Shown here in pieces: positions 46,101 to 61,100 of a DNA stretch of 64,000 nt. The notes below the pieces were generated by a model. It was not told the DNA's origin. It ran no database searches and saw nothing but the letters and a program-made list of their open reading frames with translations. The first letter of the stretch is position 1. Each line of letters starts with the position of its first letter. Both the position numbers and the translations under genes were made by a program. The stretch is from the NCBI GenBank assembly GCA_002104985.1, contig MCGO01000003.1, positions 496,001 through 560,000 of the forward strand, written 5' to 3'. Source of the DNA: Rhizoclosmatium globosum. Its lineage: Eukaryota; Chytridiomycota; Chytridiomycetes; Chytridiales; Chytriomycetaceae.

Positions 46101-49100
46101 GTCATCTACATCCAAGCAAGCCACCAGTGCTTCCACTTCCAAGCCAGTGTCATCAACATCCAAGCATGCCACCAGTGCTGCTTCTTCCAAGCCTGTCACA
46201 TCAACATCCAAACATGCCACCAGTGCTTCCAGTTCCAAACATCTCTCTTCAACATCCAAGCACGCCACCAGTGCTGCTTCTTCCAAACATCTCTCTTCAA
46301 CATCCAAGCACGCCACCAGTGCTGCTTCTTCCAAGCCTGTCACACCAACATCCAAACATGCCACCAGTGCTTCCAGTTCCAAACATCTCTCTTCAACATC
46401 CAAGCACGCCACCAGTGCTGCTTCTTCCAAACATCTCTCTTCAACATCCAAGCACGCCACCAGTGCTTCCACTTCCAAGCCAGTGTCATCTACATCCAAG
46501 CACGCCACCAGTGCTTCTTCTTCCAGGCCTGTCTCTTCCACCTTGTCCAAGCACAGTAGTCTCTCACTCACCAAGCCAGCTCCATCAAAGACCCAAACAT
46601 CTCAAAAGACATCTTGGATCTCAACAGATGAACAAAAGAGATCAACTTCTTCAACCAAGACTAGTACAAAAGTGTCCACAATCAAGACTACTACGTCTTC
46701 AACATCAAAACCAATCTGTGAGAAAACAGAAGGAGTATGTAAGATTGAGCACAATGCAGACACAGGATTGTTTGTCAGCACATTCAACACAACCCAGTAC
46801 TACTTTGATTCAAAAGGTAAGTCTCATCATTATGGTGTAATATGGCCCCATAGCACTAACAATTTGCATCAACAGGATCTGTTTATGCTCTTCAATCCTC
46901 AGATATGACAGTGCAACTTAACATTACCACGGATATTGATCCGTCAACCAAGAAACCCATCATTGTGATTGGCAAAGTCATTTTTACCTGTCCTGGAAAC
47001 AACTATCCTGGTGGAGTGTCTGAGGCCACATTTACCTCTGCAACATTGACATCACAGCAAGAACTATATTGCAGTGCTGGTAGCTGTGGTGGAGCTACAC
47101 CAAGAGGTACAGTTTTTTTATTGGTCTGTTTCTGAGCATTTCTGAAATAACTTGATTTAGATACATGTGTTTTAAATGTTGAGAAGGACAGTAGAGTTCC
47201 TGGATATCTAATTATCACAAGAGTCTTGTATATGGGAACAAGGGCATCTGGTGGTATCTGCTACCATGGAAATGGCTCTTGCTTGCCTTCAAAACCAACA
47301 ACTGGTACATTATCAGCAAGCACAACAAAGAAGTCATCAACCAGTAGAACAGCATCAACTGTGAGACCTTCTGCAGTAACATCCAAGCAGACCAATGTTT
47401 CCAGCAGTAAAACTGGCACATCAGCAAAGCCTCAGAGCACAAGTTCAAAGTCAGTTGTGTCAAAAGTTCAATCAGCTGCAACTACTCAGAAGACAACAGT
47501 TTCCAAGCATGCAAGCAGTGCTAGTACTTCCAAGCCTGTTGCATCAACCTCCAAACATCTCTCTTCAACATCAAAACATGCCACCAGTGCTTCCACTTCC
47601 AAGCCAGTGTCATCTACATCCAAACATGCCACCAGTGCTTCCAGTTCCAAACATCTCTCTTCAACATCCAAGCACGCCACCAGTGCTGCTTCTTCCAAGC
47701 CTGTCACATCAACATCCAAACATGCCACCAGTGCTTCCAGTTCCAAACATCTCTCTTCAACATCCAAGCACGCCACCAGTGCTGCTTCTTCCAAACATCT
47801 CTCTTCAACATCCAAGCACGCCACCAGTGCTGCTTCTTCCAAGCCTGTCACACCAACATCCAAACATGCCACCAGTGCTTCCAGTTCCAAACATCTCTCT
47901 TCAACATCCAAGCACGCCACCAGTGCTGCTTCTTCCAAACATCTCTCTTCAACATCCAAGCACTTCACCAGTGCTTCCAGTTCCAAACATCTCTCTTCAA
48001 CATCCAAGCACGCCACCAGTGCTGCTTCTTCCAAACATCTCTCTTCAACATCCAAGCACTTCACCAGTGCTTCCAGTTCCAAACATCTCTCTTCAACATC
48101 CAAGCACGCCACCAGTGCTTCCACTTCCAAGCCAGTGTCATCTACATCCAAGCACGCCACCAGTGCTTCTTCTTCCAGGCCTGTCTCTTCCACCTTGTCC
48201 AAGCACAGTAGTCTCTCACTCACCAAGCCAGCTCCATCAAAGACCCAAACATCTCAAAAGACATCTTGGATCTCAACAGATGAACAAAAGAGATCAACTT
48301 CTTCAACCAAGACTAGTACAAAAGTGTCCACAATCAAGACTACTACGTCTTCAACATCAAAACCAATCTGTGAGAAAACAGAAGGAGTATGTAAGATTGA
48401 GCACAATGCAGACACAGGATTGTTTGTCAGCACATTCAACACAACCCAGTACTACTTTGATTCAAAAGGTAAGTCTCATCATTATGGTGTAATATGGCCC
48501 CATAGCACTAACAATTTGCATCAACAGGATCTGTTTATGCTCTTCAATCCTCAGATATGACAGTGCAACTTAACATTACCACGGATATTGATCCGTCAAC
48601 CAAGAAACCCATCATTGTGATTGGCAAAGTCATTTTTACCTGTCCTGGAAACAACTATCCTGGTGGAGTGTCTGAGGCCACATTTACCTCTGCAACATTG
48701 ACATCACAGCAAGAACTATATTGCAGTGCTGGTAGCTGTGGTGGAGCTACACCAAGAGGTACAGTTTTTTTATTGGTCTGTTTCTGAGCATTTCTGAAAT
48801 AACTTGATTTAGATACATGTGTTTTAAATGTTGAGAAGGACAGTAGAGTTCCTGGATATCTAATTATCACAAGAGTCTTGTATATGGGAACAAGGGCATC
48901 TGGTGGTATCTGCTACCATGGAAATGGCTCTTGCTTGCCTTCAAAACCAACAACTGGTACATTATCAGCAAGCACAACAAAGAAGTCATCAACCAGTAGA
49001 ACAGCATCAACTGTGAGACCTTCTGCAGTAACATCCAAGCAGACCAATGTTTCCAGCAGTAAAACTGGCACATCAGCAAAGCCTCAGAGCACAAGTTCAA

Positions 49101-52100
49101 AGTCAGTTGTGTCAAAAGTTCAATCAGCTGCAACTACTCAGAAGACAACAGTTTCCAAGCATGCAAGCAGTGCTAGTACTTCCAAGCCTGTTGCATCAAC
49201 CTCCAAACATCTCTCTTCAACATCAAAACATGCCACCAGTGCTTCCACTTCCAAGCCAGTGTCATCTACATCCAAACATGCCACCAGTGCTTCCAGTTCC
49301 AAACATCTCTCTTCAACATCCAAGCACGCCACCAGTGCTTCCACTTCCAAGCCAGTGTCATCTACATCCAAGCACGCCACCAGTGCTTCTTCTTCCAGGC
49401 CTGTCTCTTCCACCTTGTCCAAGCACAGTAGTCTCTCACTCACCAAGCCAGCTCCATCAAAGACCCAAACATCTCAAAAGACATCTTGGATCTCAACAGA
49501 TGAACAAAAGAGATCAACTTCTTCAACCAAGACTAGTACAAAAGTGTCCACAATCAAGACTACTACGTCTTCAACATCAAAACCAATCTGTGAGAAAACA
49601 GAAGGAGTATGTAAGATTGAGCACAATGCAGACACAGGATTGTTTGTCAGCACATTCAACACAACCCAGTACTACTTTGATTCAAAAGGTAAGTCTCATC
49701 ATTATGGTGTAATATGGCCCCATAGCACTAACAATTTGCATCAACAGGATCTGTTTATGCTCTTCAATCCTCAGATATGACAGTGCAACTTAACATTACC
49801 ACGGATATTGATCCGTCAACCAAGAAACCCATCATTGTGATTGGCAAAGTCATTTTTACCTGTCCTGGAAACAACTATCCTGGTGGAGTGTCTGAGGCCA
49901 CATTTACCTCTGCAACATTGACATCACAGCAAGAACTATATTGCAGTGCTGGTAGCTGTGGTGGAGCTACACCAAGAGGTACAGTTTTTTTATTGGTCTG
50001 TTTCTGAGCATTTCTGAAATAACTTGATTTAGATACATGTGTTTTAAATGTTGAGAAGGACAGTAGAGTTCCTGGATATCTAATTATCACAAGAGTCTTG
50101 TATATGGGAACAAGGGCATCTGGTGGTATCTGCTACCATGGAAATGGCTCTTGCTTGCCTTCAAAACCAACAACTGGTACATTATCAGCAAGCACAACAA
50201 AGAAGTCATCAACCAGTAGAACAGCATCAACTGTGAGACCTTCTGCAGTAACATCCAAGCAGACCAATGTTTCCAGCAGTAAAACTGGCACATCAGCAAA
50301 GCCTCAGAGCACAAGTTCAAAGTCAGTTGTGTCAAAAGTTCAATCAGCTGCAACTACTCAGAAGACAACAGTTTCCAAGCATGCAAGCAGTGCTAGTACT
50401 TCCAAGCCTGTTGCATCAACCTCCAAACATCTCTCTTCAACATCAAAACATGCCACCAGTGCTTCCACTTCCAAGCCAGTGTCATCTACATCCAAACATG
50501 CCACCAGTGCTTCCAGTTCCAAACATCTCTCTTCAACATCCAAGCACGCCACCAGTGCTGCTTCTTCCAAGCCTGTCACATCAACATCCAAACATGCCAC
50601 CAGTGCTTCCAGTTCCAAACATCTCTCTTCAACATCCAAGCACTTCACCAGTGCTTCCAGTTCCAAACATCTCTCTTCAACATCCAAACACGCCACCAGT
50701 GCTTCCACTTCCAAGCCAGTGTCATCAACATCCAAGCATGCCACCAGTGCTGCTTCTTCCAAGCCTGTCACATCAACATCCAAACATGCCACCAGTGCTT
50801 CCAGTTCCAAACATCTCTCTTCAACATCCAAGCACGCCACCAGTGCTGCTTCTTCCAAGCCTGTCACATCAACATCCAAACATGCCACCAGTGCTTCCAG
50901 TTCCAAACATCTCTCTTCAACATCCAAGCACTTCACCAGTGCTTCCAGTTCCAAACATCTCTCTTCAACATCCAAGCACGCCACCAGTGCTGCTTCTTCC
51001 AAGCCTGTCGCATCAACATCCAAACATGCCACCAGTGCTTCCAGTTCCAAACATCTCTCTTCAACATCCAAGCACGCCACCAGTGCTTCCACTTCCAAGC
51101 CAGTGTCATCAACATCCAAGCACGCCACCAGTGCTTCCACTTCCAAGCCTGTCGCATCAACATCCAAACATGCCACCAGTGCTTCCAGTTCCAAACATCT
51201 CTCTTCAACATCCAAGCACGCCACCAGTGCTTCCACTTCCAAGCCAGTGTCATCTACATCCAAGCACGCCACCAGTGCTTCTTCTTCCAGGCCTGTCTCT
51301 TCCACCTTGTCCAAGCACAGTAGTCTCTCACTCACCAAGCCAGCTCCATCAAAGACCCAAACATCTCAAAAGACATCTTGGATCTCAACAGATGAACAAA
51401 AGAGATCAACTTCTTCAACCAAGACTAGTACAAAAGTGTCCACAATCAAGACTACTACGTCTTCAACATCAAAACCAATCTGTGAGAAAACAGAAGGAGT
51501 ATGTAAGATTGAGCACAATGCAGACACAGGATTGTTTGTCAGCACATTCAACACAACCCAGTACTACTTTGATTCAAAAGGTAAGTCTCATCATTATGGT
51601 GTAATATGGCCCCATAGCACTAACAATTTGCATCAACAGGATCTGTTTATGCTCTTCAATCCTCAGATATGACAGTGCAACTTAACATTACCACGGATAT
51701 TGATCCGTCAACCAAGAAACCCATCATTGTGATTGGCAAAGTCATTTTTACCTGTCCTGGAAACAACTATCCTGGTGGAGTGTCTGAGGCCACATTTACC
51801 TCTGCAACATTGACATCACAGCAAGAACTATATTGCAGTGCTGGTAGCTGTGGTGGAGCTACACCAAGAGGTACAGTTTTTTTATTGGTCTGTTTCTGAG
51901 CATTTCTGAAATAACTTGATTTAGATACATGTGTTTTAAATGTTGAGAAGGACAGTAGAGTTCCTGGATATCTAATTATCACAAGAGTCTTGTATATGGG
52001 AACAAGGGCATCTGGTGGTATCTGCTACCATGGAAATGGCTCTTGCTTGCCTTCAAAACCAACAACTGGTACATTATCAGCAAGCACAACAAAGAAGTCA

Positions 52101-55100
52101 TCAACCAGTAGAACAGCATCAACTGTGAGACCTTCTGCAGTAACATCCAAGCAGACCAATGTTTCCAGCAGTAAAACTGGCACATCAGCAAAGCCTCAGA
52201 GCACAAGTTCAAAGTCAGTTGTGTCAAAAGTTCAATCAGCTGCAACTACTCAGAAGACAACAGTTTCCAAGCATGCAAGCAGTGCTAGTACTTCCAAGCC
52301 TGTTGCATCAACCTCCAAACATCTCTCTTCAACATCAAAACATGCCACCAGTGCTTCCACTTCCAAGCCAGTGTCATCTACATCCAAACATGCCACCAGT
52401 GCTTCCAGTTCCAAACATCTCTCTTCAACATCCAAGCACGCCACCAGTGCTTCCACTTCCAAGCCAGTGTCATCTACATCCAAGCACGCCACCAGTGCTT
52501 CTTCTTCCAGGCCTGTCTCTTCCACCTTGTCCAAGCACAGTAGTCTCTCACTCACCAAGCCAGCTCCATCAAAGACCCAAACATCTCAAAAGACATCTTG
52601 GATCTCAACAGATGAACAAAAGAGATCAACTTCTTCAACCAAGACTAGTACAAAAGTGTCCACAATCAAGACTACTACGTCTTCAACATCAAAACCAATC
52701 TGTGAGAAAACAGAAGGAGTATGTAAGATTGAGCACAATGCAGACACAGGATTGTTTGTCAGCACATTCAACACAACCCAGTACTACTTTGATTCAAAAG
52801 GTAAGTCTCATCATTATGGTGTAATATGGCCCCATAGCACTAACAATTTGCATCAACAGGATCTGTTTATGCTCTTCAATCCTCAGATATGACAGTGCAA
52901 CTTAACATTACCACGGATATTGATCCGTCAACCAAGAAACCCATCATTGTGATTGGCAAAGTCATTTTTACCTGTCCTGGAAACAACTATCCTGGTGGAG
53001 TGTCTGAGGCCACATTTACCTCTGCAACATTGACATCACAGCAAGAACTATATTGCAGTGCTGGTAGCTGTGGTGGAGCTACACCAAGAGGTACAGTTTT
53101 TTTATTGGTCTGTTTCTGAGCATTTCTGAAATAACTTGATTTAGATACATGTGTTTTAAATGTTGAGAAGGACAGTAGAGTTCCTGGATATCTAATTATC
53201 ACAAGAGTCTTGTATATGGGAACAAGGGCATCTGGTGGTATCTGCTACCATGGAAATGGCTCTTGCTTGCCTTCAAAACCAACAACTGGTACATTATCAG
53301 CAAGCACAACAAAGAAGTCATCAACCAGTAGAACAGCATCAACTGTGAGACCTTCTGCAGTAACATCCAAGCAGACCAATGTTTCCAGCAGTAAAACTGG
53401 CACATCAGCAAAGCCTCAGAGCACAAGTTCAAAGTCAGTTGTGTCAAAAGTTCAATCAGCTGCAACTACTCAGAAGACAACAGTTTCCAAGCATGCAAGC
53501 AGTGCTAGTACTTCCAAGCCTGTTGCATCAACCTCCAAACATCTCTCTTCAACATCAAAACATGCCACCAGTGCTTCCACTTCCAAGCCAGTGTCATCTA
53601 CATCCAAACATGCCACCAGTGCTTCCAGTTCCAAACATCTCTCTTCAACATCCAAGCACGCCACCAGTGCTGCTTCTTCCAAGCCTGTCACATCAACATC
53701 CAAACATGCCACCAGTGCTTCCAGTTCCAAACATCTCTCTTCAACATCCAAGCACTTCACCAGTGCTTCCAGTTCCAAACATCTCTCTTCAACATCCAAA
53801 CACGCCACCAGTGCTTCCACTTCCAAGCCAGTGTCATCAACATCCAAGCATGCCACCAGTGCTGCTTCTTCCAAGCCTGTCACATCAACATCCAAACATG
53901 CCACCAGTGCTTCCAGTTCCAAACATCTCTCTTCAACATCCAAGCACGCCACCAGTGCTGCTTCTTCCAAGCCTGTCACATCAACATCCAAACATGCCAC
54001 CAGTGCTTCCAGTTCCAAACATCTCTCTTCAACATCCAAGCACTTCACCAGTGCTTCCAGTTCCAAACATCTCTCTTCAACATCCAAGCACGCCACCAGT
54101 GCTGCTTCTTCCAAGCCTGTCGCATCAACATCCAAACATGCCACCAGTGCTTCCAGTTCCAAACATCTCTCTTCAACATCCAAGCACGCCACCAGTGCTT
54201 CCACTTCCAAGCCAGTGTCATCAACATCCAAGCACGCCACCAGTGCTTCCACTTCCAAGCCTGTCGCATCAACATCCAAACATGCCACCAGTGCTTCCAG
54301 TTCCAAACATCTCTCTTCAACATCCAAGCACGCCACCAGTGCTTCCACTTCCAAGCCAGTGTCATCTACATCCAAGCACGCCACCAGTGCTTCTTCTTCC
54401 AGGCCTGTCTCTTCCACCTTGTCCAAGCACAGTAGTCTCTCACTCACCAAGCCAGCTCCATCAAAGACCCAAACATCTCAAAAGACATCTTGGATCTCAA
54501 CAGATGAACAAAAGAGATCAACTTCTTCAACCAAGACTAGTACAAAAGTGTCCACAATCAAGACTACTACGTCTTCAACATCAAAACCAATCTGTGAGAA
54601 AACAGAAGGAGTATGTAAGATTGAGCACAATGCAGACACAGGATTGTTTGTCAGCACATTCAACACAACCCAGTACTACTTTGATTCAAAAGGTAAGTCT
54701 CATCATTATGGTGTAATATGGCCCCATAGCACTAACAATTTGCATCAACAGGATCTGTTTATGCTCTTCAATCCTCAGATATGACAGTGCAACTTAACAT
54801 TACCACGGATATTGATCCGTCAACCAAGAAACCCATCATTGTGATTGGCAAAGTCATTTTTACCTGTCCTGGAAACAACTATCCTGGTGGAGTGTCTGAG
54901 GCCACATTTACCTCTGCAACATTGACATCACAGCAAGAACTATATTGCAGTGCTGGTAGCTGTGGTGGAGCTACACCAAAAGGTACAGTTTTTTTATTGG
55001 TCTGTTTCTGAGCATTTCTGAAATAACTTGATTTAGATACATGTGTTTTAAATGTTGAGAAGGACAGTAGAGTTCCTGGATATCTAATTATCACAAGAGT

Positions 55101-58100
55101 CTTGTATATGGGAACAAGGGCATCTGGTGGTATCTGCTACCATGGAAATGGCTCTTGCTTGCCTTCAAAACCAACAACTGGTACATTATCAGCAAGCACA
55201 ACAAAGAAGTCATCAACCAGTAGAACAGCATCAACTGTGAGACCTTCTGCAGTAACATCCAAGCAGACCAATGTTTCCAGCAGTAAAACTGGCACATCAG
55301 CAAAGCCTCAGAGCACAAGTTCAAAGTCAGTTGTGTCAAAAGTTCAATCAGCTGCAACTACTCAGAAGACAACAGTTTCCAAGCATGCAAGCAGTGCTAG
55401 TACTTCTAAGCCTGTTGCATCAACCTCCAAACATCTCTCTTCAACATCAAAACATGCCACAAGTGCTTCCAGTTCCAAGCCTGTGTCATCAACATCCAAG
55501 CACGCCACCAGTGCTGCTTCTTCCAAGCCTGTCACATCAACATCCAAACATGCCACCAGTGCTTCCAGTTCCAAACATCTCTCTTCAACATCCAAGCACT
55601 TCACCAGTGCTTCCAGTTCCAAACATCTCTCTTCAACATCCAAGCACGCCACCAGTGCTTCCACTTCCAAGCCAGTGTCATCAACATCCAAGCACGCCAC
55701 CAGTGCTTCCACTTCCAAGCCTGTCGCATCAACATCCAAACATGCCACCAGTGCTTCCAGTTCCAAACATCTCTCTTCAACATCCAAGCACGCCACCAGT
55801 GCTGCTTCTTCCAAGCCTGTCACATCAACATCCAAACATGCCACCAGTGCTTCCAGTTCCAAACATCTCTCTTCAACATCCAAGCACGCCACCAGTGCTT
55901 CCACTTCCAAGCCAGTGTCATCAACATCCAAACATGCCACCAGTGCTTCCACTTCCAAGCCTGTCGCATCAACATCCAAAGATGCCACCAGTGCTTCCAG
56001 TTCCAAACATCTCTCTTCAACATCCAAGCACTTCACCAGTGCTTCCAGTTCCAAACATCTCTCTTCAACATCCAAGCACGCCACCAGTGCTGCTTCTTCC
56101 AAGCCTGTCACATCAACATCCAAACATGCCACCAGTGCTTCCAGTTCCAAACATCTCTCTTCAACATCCAAGCACGCCACCAGTGCTTCCACTTCCAAGC
56201 CTGTCACATCAACATCCAAACATGCCACCAGTGCTTCCAGTTCCAAACATCTCTCTTCAACATCCAAGCACGCCACCAGTGCTTCCACTTCCAAGCCAGT
56301 GTCATCAACATCCAAACATGCCACCAGTGCTTCCACTTCCAAGCCTGTCGCATCAACATCCAAACATGCCACCAGTGCTTCCAGTTCCAAACATCTCTCT
56401 TCAACATCCAAGCACGCCACCAGTGCTTCCACTTCCAAGCCAGTGTCATCAACATCCAAGCACGCCACCAGTGCTTCCACTTCCAAGCCTGTCACATCAA
56501 CATCCAAACATGCCACCAGTGCTTCCAGTTCCAAACATCTCTCTTCAACATCCAAGCACGCCACCAGTGCTGCTTCTTCCAAGCCTGTCACATCAACATC
56601 CAAACATGCCACCAGTGCTTCCAGTTCCAAACATCTCTCTTCAACATCCAAGCACGCCACCAGTGCTTCCACTTCCAAGCCTGTCACATCAACATCCAAA
56701 CATGCCACCAGTGCTTCCAGTTCCAAACATCTCTCTTCAACATCCAAGCACGCCACCAGTGCTTCCACTTCCAAGCCAGTGTCATCTACATCCAAGCACG
56801 CCACCAGTGCTTCTTCTTCCAGGCCTGTCTCTTCCACCTTGTCCAAGCACAGTAGTCTCTCACTCACCAAGCCAGCTCCATCAAAGACCCAAACATCTCA
56901 AAAGACATCTTGGATCTCAACAGATGAACAAAAGAGATCAACTTCTTCAACCAAGACTAGTACAAAAGTGTCCACAATCAAGACTACTACGTCTTCAACA
57001 TCAAAACCAATCTGTGAGAAAACAGAAGGAGTATGTAAGATTGAGCACAATGCAGACACAGGATTGTTTGTCAGCACATTCAACACAACCCAGTACTACT
57101 TTGATTCAAAAGGTAAGTCTCATCATTATGGTGTAATATGGCCCCATAGCACTAACAATTTGCATCAACAGGATCTGTTTATGCTCTTCAATCCTCAGAT
57201 ATGACAGTGCAACTTAACATTACCACGGATATTGATCCGTCAACCAAGAAACCCATCATTGTGATTGGCAAAGTCATTTTTACCTGTCCTGGAAACAACT
57301 ATCCTGGTGGAGTGTCTGAGGCCACATTTACCTCTGCAACATTGACATCACAGCAAGAACTATATTGCAGTGCTGGTAGCTGTGGTGGAGCTACACCAAA
57401 AGGTACAGTTTTTTTATTGGTCTGTTTCTGAGCATTTCTGAAATAACTTGATTTAGATACATGTGTTTTAAATGTTGAGAAGGACAGTAGAGTTCCTGGA
57501 TATCTAATTATCACAAGAGTCTTGTATATGGGAACAAGGGCATCTGGTGGTATCTGCTACCATGGAAATGGCTCTTGCTTGCCTTCAAAACCAACAACTG
57601 GTACATTATCAGCAAGCACAACAAAGAAGTCATCAACCAGTAGAACAGCATCAACTGTGAGACCTTCTGCAGTAACATCCAAGCAGACCAATGTTTCCAG
57701 CAGTAAAACTGGCACATCAGCAAAGCCTCAGAGCACAAGTTCAAAGTCAGTTGTGTCAAAAGTTCAATCAGCTGCAACTACTCAGAAGACAACAGTTTCC
57801 AAGCATGCAAGCAGTGCTAGTACTTCCAAGCCTGTTGCATCAACCTCCAAACATCTCTCTTCAACATCAAAACATGCCACAAGTGCTTCCAGTTCCAAGC
57901 CTGTGTCATCAACATCCAAGCACGCCACCAGTGCTGCTTCTTCCAAGCCTGTCACATCAACATCCAAACATGCCACCAGTGCTTCCAGTTCCAAACATCT
58001 CTCTTCAACATCCAAGCACGCCACCAGTGCTTCCACTTCCAAGCCAGTGTCATCAACATCCAAACATGCCACCAGTGCTTCCACTTCCAAGCCTGTCGCA

Positions 58101-61100
58101 TCAACATCCAAACATGCCACCAGTGCTTCCAGTTCCAAACATCTCTCTTCAACATCCAAGCACTTCACCAGTGCTTCCAGTTCCAAACATCTCTCTTCAA
58201 CATCCAAGCACGCCACCAGTGCTGCTTCTTCCAAGCCTGTCACATCAACATCCAAACATGCCACCAGTGCTTCCAGTTCCAAACATCTCTCTTCAACATC
58301 CAAGCACGCCACCAGTGCTTCCACTTCCAAGCCTGTCACATCAACATCCAAACATGCCACCAGTGCTTCCAGTTCCAAACATCTCTCTTCAACATCCAAG
58401 CACGCCACCAGTGCTTCCACTTCCAAGCCAGTGTCATCAACATCCAAGCACGCCACCAGTGCTTCCACTTCCAAGCCTGTCACATCAACATCCAAACATG
58501 CCACCAGTGCTTCCAGTTCCAAACATCTCTCTTCAACATCCAAGCACGCCACCAGTGCTTCCACTTCCAAGCCAGTGTCATCTACATCCAAGCACGCCAC
58601 CAGTGCTTCTTCTTCCAGGCCTGTCTCTTCCACCTTGTCCAAGCACAGTAGTCTCTCACTCACCAAGCCAGCTCCATCAAAGACCCAAACATCTCAAAAG
58701 ACATCTTGGATCTCAACAGATGAACAAAAGAGATCAACTTCTTCAACCAAGACTAGTACAAAAGTGTCCACAATCAAGACTACTACGTCTTCAACATCAA
58801 AACCAATCTGTGAGAAAACAGAAGGAGTATGTAAGATTGAGCACAATGCAGACACAGGATTGTTTGTCAGCACATTCAACACAACCCAGTACTACTTTGA
58901 TTCAAAAGGTAAGTCTCATCATTATGGTGTAATATGGCCCCATAGCACTAACAATTTGCATCAACAGGATCTGTTTATGCTCTTCAATCCTCAGATATGA
59001 CAGTGCAACTTAACATTACCACGGATATTGATCCGTCAACCAAGAAACCCATCATTGTGATTGGCAAAGTCATTTTTACCTGTCCTGGAAACAACTATCC
59101 TGGTGGAGTGTCTGAGGCCACATTTACCTCTGCAACATTGACATCACAGCAAGAACTATATTGCAGTGCTGGTAGCTGTGGTGGAGCTACACCAAAAGGT
59201 ACAGTTTTTTTATTGGTCTGTTTCTGAGCATTTCTGAAATAACTTGATTTAGATACATGTGTTTTAAATGTTGAGAAGGACAGTAGAGTTCCTGGATATC
59301 TAATTATCACAAGAGTCTTGTATATGGGAACAAGGGCATCTGGTGGTATCTGCTACCATGGAAATGGCTCTTGCTTGCCTTCAAAACCAACAACTGGTAC
59401 ATTATCAGCAAGCACAACAAAGAAGTCATCAACCAGTAGAACAGCATCAACTGTGAGACCTTCTGCAGTAACATCCAAGCAGACCAATGTTTCCAGCAGT
59501 AAAACTGGCACATCAGCAAAGCCTCAGAGCACAAGTTCAAAGTCAGTTGTGTCAAAAGTTCAATCAGCTGCAACTACTCAGAAGACAACAGTTTCCAAGC
59601 ATGCAAGCAGTGCTAGTACTTCCAAGCCTGTTGCATCAACCTCCAAACATCTCTCTTCAACATCAAAACATGCCACAAGTGCTTCCAGTTCCAAGCCTGT
59701 GTCATCAACATCCAAGCACGCCACCAGTGCTGCTTCTTCCAAGCCTGTCACATCAACATCCAAACATGCCACCAGTGCTTCCAGTTCCAAACATCTCTCT
59801 TCAACATCCAAGCACGCCACCAGTGCTTCCACTTCCAAGCCAGTGTCATCAACATCCAAACATGCCACCAGTGCTTCCACTTCCAAGCCTGTCGCATCAA
59901 CATCCAAACATGCCACCAGTGCTTCCAGTTCCAAACATCTCTCTTCAACATCCAAGCACTTCACCAGTGCTTCCAGTTCCAAACATCTCTCTTCAACATC
60001 CAAGCACGCCACCAGTGCTTCCACTTCCAAGCCTGTCGCATCAACATCCAAACATGCCACCAGTGCTTCCAGTTCCAAATATCTCTCTTCAACATCCAAG
60101 CACGCCACCAGTGCTTCCACTTCCAAACATCTCTCTTCAACATCCAAGCACTTCACCAGTGCTTCCAGTTCCAAACATCTCTCTTCAACATCCAAGCACG
60201 CCACCAGTGCTTCCACTTCCAAGCCAGTGTCATCAACATCCAAGCACGCCACCAGTGCTTCCACTTCCAAGCCTGTCGCATCAACATCCAAACATGCCAC
60301 CAGTGCTTCCAGTTCCAAACATCTCTCTTCAACATCCAAGCACGCCACCAGTGCTTCCACTTCCAAGCCAGTGTCATCTACATCCAAGCACGCCACCAGT
60401 GCTTCTTCTTCCAGGCCTGTCTCTTCCACCTTGTCCAAGCACAGTAGTCTCTCACTCACCAAGCCAGCTCCATCAAAGACCCAAACATCTCAAAAGACAT
60501 CTTGGATCTCAACAGATGAACAAAAGAGATCAACTTCTTCAACCAAGACTAGTACAAAAGTGTCCACAATCAAGACTACTACGTCTTCAACATCAAAACC
60601 AATCTGTGAGAAAACAGAAGGAGTATGTAAGATTGAGCACAATGCAGACACAGGATTGTTTGTCAGCACATTCAACACAACCCAGTACTACTTTGATTCA
60701 AAAGGTAAGTCTCATCATTATGGTGTAATATGGCCCCATAGCACTAACAATTTGCATCAACAGGATCTGTTTATGCTCTTCAATCCTCAGATATGACAGT
60801 GCAACTTAACATTACCACGGATATTGATCCGTCAACCAAGAAACCCATCATTGTGATTGGCAAAGTCATTTTTACCTGTCCTGGAAACAACTATCCTGGT
60901 GGAGTGTCTGAGGCCACATTTACCTCTGCAACATTGACATCACAGCAAGAACTATATTGCAGTGCTGGTAGCTGTGGTGGAGCTACACCAAAAGGTACAG
61001 TTTTTTTATTGGTCTGTTTCTGAGCATTTCTGAAATAACTTGATTTAGATACATGTGTTTTAAATGTTGAGAAGGACAGTAGAGTTCCTGGATATCTAAT

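Larger units (their letters stand above)
48878..55101 (+). repeat. 3,112-bp higher-order tandem duplication (48878-51989 and 51990-55101)
   Basis: Each half contains one short (1,220 bp) and one long (1,892 bp) module. The encoded proteins of the two halves (300 + 524 codons) are identical by eye. The only difference I found is the final Arg/Lys codon at about 54979 in the second half. Confidence 0.9.

Noticed and set aside
45762..60462. Long minus-strand open frames in the 48-bp arrays with a leucine-rich, regularly repeated product (LEALVACLDVEERCLE type)
   Set aside because: They are antisense shadows of the in-frame minisatellite, present only because the repeat lacks stops on that strand. 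They have no signal peptide, no continuation into the unique domains and no splice consistency.
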